Below, in pieces: positions 56,775 through 64,000 of a stretch of DNA of 64,000 nucleotides. Position 1 is the stretch's first letter, and each line of letters starts with the position of its first letter. The DNA is from Nipponacmea schrenckii (lineage: Eukaryota; Mollusca; Gastropoda; Lottiidae). The DNA is taken from positions 32,168,599 through 32,232,598 of the forward strand of contig CM060202.1 in NCBI GenBank assembly GCA_030562195.1, read 5' to 3'. The position numbers were made by a program, and so were the translations under genes. Below the pieces are notes generated by a model, which saw only the letters and a program-made list of their open reading frames with translations, was not told the DNA's origin and did no database searches.

Positions 56775-58412
56775 TTAATGTGGGGTTTTGTAGGTTAAAA
56801 CATTGATTTTAAAATCTATCCTATCTCTGATTTTTAACCAGTGGAGATTTTTTAAAACAGGAGTGATATGTTCAGATTGTTTGGTCTTCGTAATAATTCT
56901 AGCAGCTCTGTTCTGAAGCTTCTGTAGTCGGTCAATTTTATTGTCGGGCAAATGAAACAAAAGTGAATTACAGTAATCCAGATTGGAAAGAACGAAGGCA
57001 TTAACAAGCATCTTGGCTGTATCCATATTGATGTAAGGACGTAACTTTCCAATATTATACAGATGAAAATTTACTTTTTTACACATGAAATTGGTATGAT
57101 TATCAAAGTCAAATTTGCAGTCAAACATTACACCGAGATTTCTTACAGACGAAGTAGGAGTTATACTAAAATCACCGATTAAAACAGACTTAAGGTCAAC
57201 AGACTGAAGAGATTTTTTACTGCCAATGTGTATCACTTCAGTTTTGTCGTCGTTTAGTTTTAAAAAATTACATTTCATCCATTGTCTTATGTTAAAAACA
57301 CACTTCTCAATTTGGTCAATCTTAGCAGATACTGAGAGGTTATCAAGAGCTAAATAAAGTTGCGTATCATCAGCGTATACATGATAGTTAGTTCCGTTCT
57401 CTCGGATTATATCACCAATGGGGGTAGTATACATTGTAAACAGTATCGGACCCAGGACAGAGCCTTGCGGTACTCCATACTTCATTATTAGTGGTGTTGA
57501 AATCGAGTTTTTAATAATCACAGATTTAGTTCTTTCCGATAAATACGAAGAAAACCATTGTAAAGCAGTTCCAGAGATTCCAAATCTTTCACTTAAACGA
57601 TTGACTAATGTTGTTTTATCAATAGTGTCAAAGGCGGCACTCAAAACAAGTAGTATCAGAACGGTGGATTGTTTCTTATCTAAGTTTAATAATATGTCAT
57701 TATGAACCCTAAGTAAAGCTGTCTCAGTACTATGTAAACTTTTATATGCTGATTGAAATTTCTCATCCAAATCATTTCTGGCTAAATGATCTTTCAGGCG
57801 AGATGCAACTATTTTTTCGATTAACTTTGATAAGAATGATAAATTAGATACAGGTCGAAAATTTTTAAGTTCATTTGGATCCAAGTTCGATTTCTTGATA
57901 AGTGGATTAACCAAGGCTGATTTTAATGTAGACGACATAGATCCGGTTTTTAAAGATGTGTTGATGATGTTTGTAAGAACAGGAAGCAGTTCCTCAATGC
58001 ACTGTTTAAGTAGCCATGTGGGGATCGGGTCAAGCTGACAGGATTTTGATGAGGATCTACTTATGATGTTTTTAATTTCAATTTCGGTTGCAGGTTCAAA
58101 GCTTCTAAGGATATCGCCATTGAATGTTCGCTCACTTTGTCGTTCCGTAGTTGTAGATTGTGATAGACCAGTTCGTATATTGTTAATCTTATTGATGAAA
58201 AAGCTAGCAAAACTATTAGACAGATCTTCTGAAAAAACGTTAGGTGGAAAATTGTCAGTAGATTTAGAATGCATAAGGTTATTTGTTATTTTGTAGGTTT
58301 CTCTCGGATTGTTTTTATTTTTTGACAAAATGTCTTTATAATATTTCCGCTTACTATTTCTTATAAGGTTATTATTTTTTTGTTCGGACATTTTTGTAGG
58401 TTTGTCGGTCAA
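56775..58412 (-). CDS. LINE-C reverse transcriptase, long open frame with a mutated catalytic residue
   Basis: About 545 codons open. Order: NFRPVSNLSFLSKLIEKIV, LILLVLSAAFDTIDK (motif A), YGVPQGSVLGPILF (motif B), HVYADDTQLYLA (YADD kept), LNDDKTEVIHIG, LHWLKIRDRIDFKI. In motif A the first Asp, expected as LLDLSAAFD, is Val (GTT at 57645-57647), which should abolish polymerase activity. The frame ends early at TYKTPH; the remainder (ERSFSYASPTLWNTLP) is in another frame down to 56554. Confidence 0.8.
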   Translation of the reverse strand: MTDKPTKMSEQKNNNLIRNSKRKYYKDILSKNKNNPRETYKITNNLMHSKSTDNFPPNVFSEDLSNSFASFFINKINNIRTGLSQSTTTERQSERTFNGDILRSFEPATEIEIKNIISRSSSKSCQLDPIPTWLLKQCIEELLPVLTNIINTSLKTGSMSSTLKSALVNPLIKKSNLDPNELKNFRPVSNLSFLSKLIEKIVASRLKDHLARNDLDEKFQSAYKSLHSTETALLRVHNDILLNLDKKQSTVLILLVLSAAFDTIDKTTLVNRLSERFGISGTALQWFSSYLSERTKSVIIKNSISTPLIMKYGVPQGSVLGPILFTMYTTPIGDIIRENGTNYHVYADDTQLYLALDNLSVSAKIDQIEKCVFNIRQWMKCNFLKLNDDKTEVIHIGSKKSLQSVDLKSVLIGDFSITPTSSVRNLGVMFDCKFDFDNHTNFMCKKVNFHLYNIGKLRPYINMDTAKMLVNAFVLSNLDYCNSLLFHLPDNKIDRLQKLQNRAARIITKTKQSEHITPVLKNLHWLKIRDRIDFKINVLTYKTPH

Positions 58413-59118
58413 CTTCCAATTTTGACTTCCGCCACTTTTCTTCGGCTGTCCGCCTTTTATGCTTCATGTCGCGAATCTCATCATTATACCATTTGGTGTT
58501 AGGCCTAACAGCAACCTTTCTCGTTACCTTTGGAGCCTGTCTATCAAGAATGGTCGAAAGAGTTTCATTGTATAGTGTAACTTGGTCTGATAAATTTGGT
58601 AAATTTTTAATTTTTGTTAAAAGATCCAATTCAGAAATACTCCTTTTAAATTCGTTGATATCAAGATTTTTGGTTTTCCGGTAGGTTAATTCTTGTTTTT
58701 GGGATGCTGGTTTAGGAACTGTCAGATCGAAAACAACACTAGAATGGTCAGAGATGAGGTCATCAATAACGTCAATTGAACTGATAAGACTGCTATTTTC
58801 ACGTGTTATAACAGGGTCAATAGTATGACCATTTCTATGGGTTACTTTGTTTACATGCTGTTTAAGTTCAAATAATTTGAGAATAGAAAGGAATTCTTTG
58901 GCACTAGAATCACATGTGTCGTCTACATGTATATTGAAATCACCCACTATAAGAATATTTTGATGACAGTTGATTATTGAATTTAATAAAAGTTGAAATT
59001 CTTCAAGGAACGGACTCGGACCACTAAAACATTTTATGCTAATGATTGTATGAATTGAGTCCGTTCTATTTTTAGAAATCCTCTTTCTCCCTTCCTTTGG
59101 GGGTGTTTGCATGCCCAT
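58372..59118 (-). CDS. LINE-C endonuclease C-terminal part
   Basis: ILIVGDFNIHVDDTCD and DLISDHSSVVFDL are the GDxN and SDH catalytic motifs, followed by VAVRPNTKWYNDEIRDMKHK and the RT linker. It overlaps the RT frame by about 40 bp (frame change near 58.39 kb), probably a frameshift in a single original ORF2. The first half of the domain is missing. Confidence 0.75.
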   Translation of the reverse strand: MGMQTPPKEGRKRISKNRTDSIHTIISIKCFSGPSPFLEEFQLLLNSIINCHQNILIVGDFNIHVDDTCDSSAKEFLSILKLFELKQHVNKVTHRNGHTIDPVITRENSSLISSIDVIDDLISDHSSVVFDLTVPKPASQKQELTYRKTKNLDINEFKRSISELDLLTKIKNLPNLSDQVTLYNETLSTILDRQAPKVTRKVAVRPNTKWYNDEIRDMKHKRRTAEEKWRKSKLEVDRQTYKNVRTKK

Positions 59119-59120
59119 TT

Positions 59121-59850
59121 TGGACTAATTTTTGGTCTAGATTTGAAATTTGATGTCTGAAATTGCATTTTCTTTCAGAATTTCTGAGATAATGAGAAAT
59201 TTAATTGGCGGAAGGTTATTTCTAAAAATAGTGGTTTTGTGTGCAGTGACAGTCAAGCGGATGTTGATAAAATGTAGTGGTTTACTTTCATTTTGTTTAG
59301 TTCAAAATTTTCATGGTCATGCTATATTGGATTTTTGTACAGAAACCAAGTATTGGCCTGGCTTTCATGTGGCATATAAGAAAGTTTTCAACGAGATTTC
59401 TGGAAAAAGTTCTAGAAGGTTGAATTTTGTGATTTAACATGGAAATAGATGGCAAATGAATTAGCGGACTAAGTCCGAACATTTCAATGGGGAACCAAAC
59501 TCGCGAGTTGTCTTTCCTTGATGTAGGGGGCGCGGCGACTATTGCGGTCCCAGAGCCATATATTGAGAGAGTTTGGACAATTCGGTCTTTTTAATATTCA
59601 ACGCTGATTGGTTAATAGAGATCACGTGCTATCACGTTATAACAGGTGGCATAGCTACTACCAAGTTGACCGATTCTTAACCGGAAGCAGACGACATCTT
59701 TGTTGTTTTTCACTAGGCCTACTAGTCTAACCATGTAGCTTAGGTCTAGTCTTTGAAATATTATTTGGTGGTAATCAACATCTTCAATTCTTATTTTGTT
59801 ATATCATAACATACTTTAATTCTAGAGATAAGGGCCAGTTATGTTTGCCT
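59121..59850. other. Intergenic, no gene seen
   Basis: No convincing frame; contains short open stretches without motifs. Confidence 0.5.
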
Positions 59851-59851
59851 A

Positions 59852-60195
59852 CTAATAAAATTCATTGATGCCTTTCGGTGCCATGGACTTGAGTTGATGG
59901 ATCCAATCCAATTCCAAAGTGCGTCTGTGGTCTGTGGTCGTTCCCAAATCGGGATTCCTAGATATTAAGGATAAGACTTGCACACTAAAATCTTTGTGTG
60001 ATTGACCACGTAAATTGAAGTGTTTCCCGACGTAGTCTGATATCTGCTAAATGTTCAGTGATTCTCACAATGAGGCTTCTTTTAGTTTCTCATGTGTATT
60101 GTTTATTGCATGATTTGCAGGTGATGAGATAAACGAGATTGCTTGATTGGCAATCAATGTTTTGAACACTTGGGTACGTTCTTTTCGTGACCGAA
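59852..60195 (-). pseudogene. Penelope-like element GIY-YIG endonuclease, C-terminal relic
   Basis: The minus strand reads NIDCQSSNLVYLITCKSCNK, then QYT-stop-ETKR where a G is expected (TGA), then IVRITEHLADIR. After a frameshift come VGKHFNLRGQSHKDFSVQVL and DWIHQLKSMAPKGINEFY, stopping at 59852. The VYLITC pair, the R-x-x-EH helix and the WI-x-x-L-x-x-x-x-PxGIN ending are the hallmarks of the GIY-YIG domain at the end of Penelope-like elements. The RT is not present. Confidence 0.8.
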
Positions 60196-60306
60196 CTTAT
60201 AATCTTGTTTTTGGAGATTATGGCGCAAATGTTACAATCCCTGGAGTGGCAACTTAAATTCTATTTAAAATGTCTTATTTTAGTGTTACCGGGGCATATT
60301 AACAAA

Positions 60307-61648
60307 ATGCCTTGTTGTGCTGCTGTTGGCTGTTCCAACCGACCAGGTAAAACCATGAAAGTGCACCGCTTTCCCAGAGATCAGAACAGAAGAAGAATAT
60401 GGGAAATCAAAACTAAGAGAATAAATTGGTCAGTATTCAATATTATGCCAGGTGATTATACATACGACAATGTCCATGATTATTATAATTTATTCTACTT
60501 TAAAAGTGTTTATTTTTATTGCCTTTTTTTACATTACTTAGCATGTGTTAAATTTATTTTATTTAAGGATTTTAAATGGTTATCGACCCATCATAAACTG
60601 TTGTCTGAAGATATTTTTGTTGATCAGTTCTAGTTTTGTTGTTGAAAACTTACAAAGTTGTTTTAAAGAGGTTAGTAACTTCTAGAAGGGCAAACATTAA
60701 ACCTTTTTATTATTACTTAATTTTGAATCCTTTCATGTCGAGGCTAAAAGAAAACAAGAGTTAAAGCTGACTGGAGTTTTTAATTCTGATCAACTGATGG
60801 CTTTATGAAGAATATCTAACCGGGGAAGCAAGTGGTCAAACAAGACTGTAAAAAAAGCTCTACAACTGCGATTTGCTTGTGGTGCCACTGGTTACCAGTT
60901 ACTTTTGTCACAGGGCCAACCTTTGCCATCGATGAGGACACTCAGGAGAAGAATGGAGGTGGTTGAGTTTAGGTGTGGTATCTTGGAAGATGTTTTTAAA
61001 TTCATGAAGCTGAAAGTTTCTTCCATGCAAGAAAATGAAAAGATATGTAGTCTGACTTTGGATGAGATGTCTATATCCCCTGGAATTGATTATGATATTG
61101 GTTCTGGTGAATTACTTGGAGATGTAAGTATTGAGGATCCGAAGGGAGGAAAAAGTACAGCTACACATGCTCTTGTTTTGATGCTTTGTGGAATAAGTAC
61201 CAGATGGAAGCAAACTGTTGCTTATCACTTTACTGGCAATTCTATTTGTCCGTCTGCTCTGCATACTTTGATTTTGGATATAATTGAAAGAACCTCTTCA
61301 ATAGGATTACATGTCATATCTGTAACAAGTGATATGGGCTCTTCAAATCAGGCTATGTGGAGAACATTTGGAGTTATTTGTTCAAAATACAGTCAGACAG
61401 TCAACAAGATCGTTCATCCATGTGATTCCAACTCATATTTATACTTCCTTGCAGATGTGCCACACATAATTAAAAATCTAAAAGCTGCCATTGTTAATGG
61501 AAATGTTATTACTTTACCTACTGAAGTTGTTGATAAATTTGATTTGTATTCAAACAAAGTCAGCAAAGAAGCATTTGAAGTTCTAGAAAAGTTCCAAAGA
61601 AACAGTGAATTAAAGCTTGCTCCTAAACTTACTGAATCTATTCTTAAG
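60307..61648 (+). pseudogene. THAP / P-element-type transposase (THAP9-like), interrupted
   Basis: MPCCAAVGCSNRPGKTMKVH, then RFPRD (60307 on), is the first half of a THAP zinc finger with its Cys pair. A probable intron follows, and WLSTHHKLLSEDIFVDQF (near 60.58-60.63 kb) matches the second half but has Leu and Asp where the zinc-binding Cys and His are expected. From about 60.73 kb a frame with GSKWSNKTVKKALQLRFACG carries a stop (TGA at 60806-60808), then runs open through LTLDEMSISPGIDYD, SVTSDMGSSNQAMWRTFG and ADVPHIIKNLKAAI, the RNase H-like core of P-element transposases. It enters a gap at 61649, so the C-terminus is unknown. Confidence 0.75.
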
Positions 61649-62148
61649 NNNNNNNNNNNNNNNNNNNNNNNNNNNNNNNNNNNNNNNNNNNNNNNNNNNN
61701 NNNNNNNNNNNNNNNNNNNNNNNNNNNNNNNNNNNNNNNNNNNNNNNNNNNNNNNNNNNNNNNNNNNNNNNNNNNNNNNNNNNNNNNNNNNNNNNNNNNN
61801 NNNNNNNNNNNNNNNNNNNNNNNNNNNNNNNNNNNNNNNNNNNNNNNNNNNNNNNNNNNNNNNNNNNNNNNNNNNNNNNNNNNNNNNNNNNNNNNNNNNN
61901 NNNNNNNNNNNNNNNNNNNNNNNNNNNNNNNNNNNNNNNNNNNNNNNNNNNNNNNNNNNNNNNNNNNNNNNNNNNNNNNNNNNNNNNNNNNNNNNNNNNN
62001 NNNNNNNNNNNNNNNNNNNNNNNNNNNNNNNNNNNNNNNNNNNNNNNNNNNNNNNNNNNNNNNNNNNNNNNNNNNNNNNNNNNNNNNNNNNNNNNNNNNN
62101 NNNNNNNNNNNNNNNNNNNNNNNNNNNNNNNNNNNNNNNNNNNNNNNN
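61649..62148. other. Assembly gap (500 N)
   Basis: Run of N between the P-element transposase and LINE-A. Confidence 1.
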
Positions 62149-64000
62149 ATATAAACGAATACCTGTGTAACAGGAAGTATGCTTATGCTAAGGAAAGATT
62201 ACCAAGAATCATCCTTCGAAAAGTCCTAAAATCTGATGCTGATTTAAAATTTTCGTCTAGAACATTCCATAAAATTGACCCTTTGTATTTAATACTTTGT
62301 TTAATTAAATTGATTCGTGGTTTTTGCACCACAAGTTTTATGCTAGAATAAGGCGTCTGTTTATAGTTAAAGAGGCTTGAAAGGTAGGAAGGAGACTAGT
62401 TGTTTAGAGTTTTATACATAAATTTAAACGAATTAAAATTATGCCTGGTTTTAATGTCAAAAATATTAAGCTTTTTAAGATTCAGCAACAAATCAGTATT
62501 GTACTTAGAACCAAGAATTAATTTATAAGCAATTTTTTGTTGCCTGTGTAAAATATCGGCCGATGCAATGTCGTGCGAGTCCCAAATAGTTGAACAATAA
62601 TCCAAATATGGTTAAAAAATAGATCTACATCTTTCAGGCATGATCTTTCTTAACTGTCGCAGTTGAAATAACTTTATTATTTTAAATTTTAGCAACGAAC
62701 TTTACGTGTGGAGTCCATGAGAGATTTTAATTCACAATAACACCTAGTAATTTAAAGTTTTCAACTTGTTCAATAAATTGATTATTAAGTTCAATTGATA
62801 AATCTGCTGAATATCTTCTTTTTTGAGCAGTTGTAATTAACATACATTAGGTTTTATTTTCATTTAAAATCACGATGTTAAAAGAACACCAGTTTAAGAC
62901 TGCATCAGTATCTTCTTGCAATTTTAATTGTGTGTCAATAACCGATTTACCAGAAGTATTAATCGTAGTAACATCCGCAAAAAGATCACAGTTAGAGTTA
63001 ATATGCAAAGGCAAATCATTTATATAAAGAATATTTCTAGTATTTATATACGAATTATTAAGAGATGAAATTACAGAACCTAGGACTTTCCTTCCTTGAG
63101 ACGCCAGTATCTTCCCAGCATTAAGGAATTTTCCGTTATAAAAAAAATAAAATTCCGAGATATATACTGTGACGTATAATTCACCATCTGAGGCGAACAA
63201 TTATAGCCACCTCTTGACAAATTGAGGTAATTCGTCGATTTTAAAAGAAAACGTGGTCATTTTCATCTAGACATTTTTTATTCTCTTTTTACATACAGGG
63301 GAAACTTCAATTGAGCAAATCACTGATTGGCTATTAACTAAAACAATAATTGGGTTACTTCCCTTCAGTACATTATACTTTTACAGACCACAATTAACTG
63401 ATATGGATAGACCTATTCCATATATACTCTTTTACAATTTCTAGCGTTGTGTTATGAATTTTAAAACTGGGATAGCTTGGCCTTATGAAATACTATCACT
63501 TGAGATTTATTGGCATTTATCTCAAGTTTCCATTTACTACAATAAAAGTAAAATTTATCCAATAGATTTTGCAGGGCTCGTTCACTATTGGCAAAGAGCA
63601 CAGTATCATCCGCAAAAAGCAAATAGTAAATGATGGTATTACATATTTTAACTAAATCTGGGTCAACACTATCAAGACAATATTCAATGTCATTAATAAA
63701 TAACAAAAATAGCAATGGTGAAAGTGGTTCACCTTGTTTCACTCCTGAAAAACTATAGAACTTTTCTGATAATTGGCCTTTAAACTTGATCACACTATTT
63801 ACTTGTTGATACATTGATATAATCATATTTGTCATTTTACTGAAGCTTAGCTAGTAGGAAGTTCCTTTCCACTAAATCAAATGCTTTCCTTAAGTCAATT
63901 AATGCACAATATAATTTTTTGCCTTTGTTAATCGAATGGTTAATCACTCCGTTAAGAATAAATATTGCGTCTAACGTGCGTGCTGCGTTTAGGTCTTAAG
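62149..64000 (-). mobile_element. LINE-A/LINE-B chimera, third copy, continues past the window
   Basis: LINE-A minus strand 62.15-63.02 kb with the shared ccaaatatggttaaaaaatag deletion, fused in frame to LINE-B (NSYINTRN-ILYINDLPLHINS). LINE-B continues after an insertion at 63168-63420 with FADDTVLFANSERALQNLLD and GEPLSPLLFLLFINDIEY, and with YQQVNSVIKFKGQLSEKF. A mutation changes LINE-A FADD to FADV here. Confidence 0.8.
63168..63420. mobile_element. LTR-like insertion (253 bp) in LINE-B
   Basis: Starts TGTGACG and ends TTCCA, with TATATAC at 63161-63167 and 63421-63427. Uninterrupted LINE-B copies read gagatatacatactc at this place. TG...CA ends suggest a solo LTR, but 7 bp is a long duplication for an LTR and the AT-rich target makes its length ambiguous. 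Confidence 0.55.

Larger units (their letters stand above)
56387..59120 (-). mobile_element. LINE-C, L2/CR1-like, 5'-truncated
   Basis: Endonuclease part 59.12-58.37 kb, RT 58.41-56.78 kb, C-terminal part in shifted frames to a stop at 56554, 3' UTR, and (TTA)n tail. Same general type as LINE-D but clearly a different family. Confidence 0.85.

Noticed and set aside
60187..60306. Frame upstream of the THAP ATG (starting with an ELIILFLEIMAQ word)
   Set aside because: Hydrophobic, not THAP-like, and overlaps the upstream end of the PLE relic; the natural THAP start is the ATG at 60307.

Overview
This is a eukaryotic, AT-rich, animal-type window made almost entirely of mobile-element debris and recent segmental duplications. 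At least five non-LTR retrotransposon (LINE) families, a Jockey-type LINE, a Penelope-like (PLE) relic, P-element, Mutator-like and Tc1-like DNA elements, and LTR insertions are present together. This mix, together with 2A-bearing LINEs, suggests a lophotrochozoan, probably a bivalve mollusc. That is inference: no single-copy housekeeping gene is visible to confirm it. No tRNA, rRNA, CRISPR array or bacterial-type operon was seen.

The central feature is a small spliced gene (called gene M here; no family recognised) present seven times: copies 1 and 2 on the minus strand (about 5.6-6.6 kb and 11.8-12.8 kb), copies 3 to 7 on the plus strand (about 15.5, 27.8, 34.0, 39.6 and 54.3 kb). Each complete copy has a TATA-like box, a perfect CRE palindrome (TGACGTCA), a non-coding first exon, a 221-nt intron, and a 104-codon main coding exon. 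Downstream are an optional 62-nt exon and a last exon. Using or skipping the optional exon gives an acidic (about 138 aa) or an arginine-rich (142 aa) C-terminus. Copies 3 and 4 are intact for both forms, copies 1 and 7 only for the second, copy 5 lacks its 5' end in an assembly gap, and copies 2 and 6 carry frameshifts.

Gene M travels in a larger duplicated block: LINE-A, a short spacer, an array of roughly 105-bp subrepeats, gene M, a conserved 3' flank, a promoter-like block P, a LINE-A fragment, block Q (clustered CCGGAAG motifs), and an endonuclease fragment. Copies 2 and 3 lie head to head around a 500-N gap, and copies 3 and 4 are flanked by inverted copies of array plus LINE-A, so the region is strongly palindromic.

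Layout: 0-2.7 kb, broken Mutator-like transposase, a 125-bp tandem repeat and an SGNH-like fragment; 2.7-4.7 kb, no gene seen; 4.7-22 kb, gene M copies 1-3 and their blocks; 22.2-25.2 kb, a TIR-bounded element carrying a Jockey fragment; 25.8-43.6 kb, copies 4-6, LINE-A/LINE-B chimeras, two ~197-bp satellite arrays and a solo LTR; 43.7-50.2 kb, a nearly full-length LINE-E with a 2A-like motif, interrupted by LINE-D and by a ~280-bp retro-insertion, each with target-site duplications; 50.2-55.7 kb, LINE-B, LINE-A and copy 7; 55.7-59.1 kb, LINE-B tail and LINE-C; 59.8-61.6 kb, PLE endonuclease relic and a THAP/P-element transposase cut by a gap; 62.1-64 kb, another LINE-A/LINE-B chimera with an LTR-like insertion. 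Three gaps of exactly 500 N make the joins around them uncertain.
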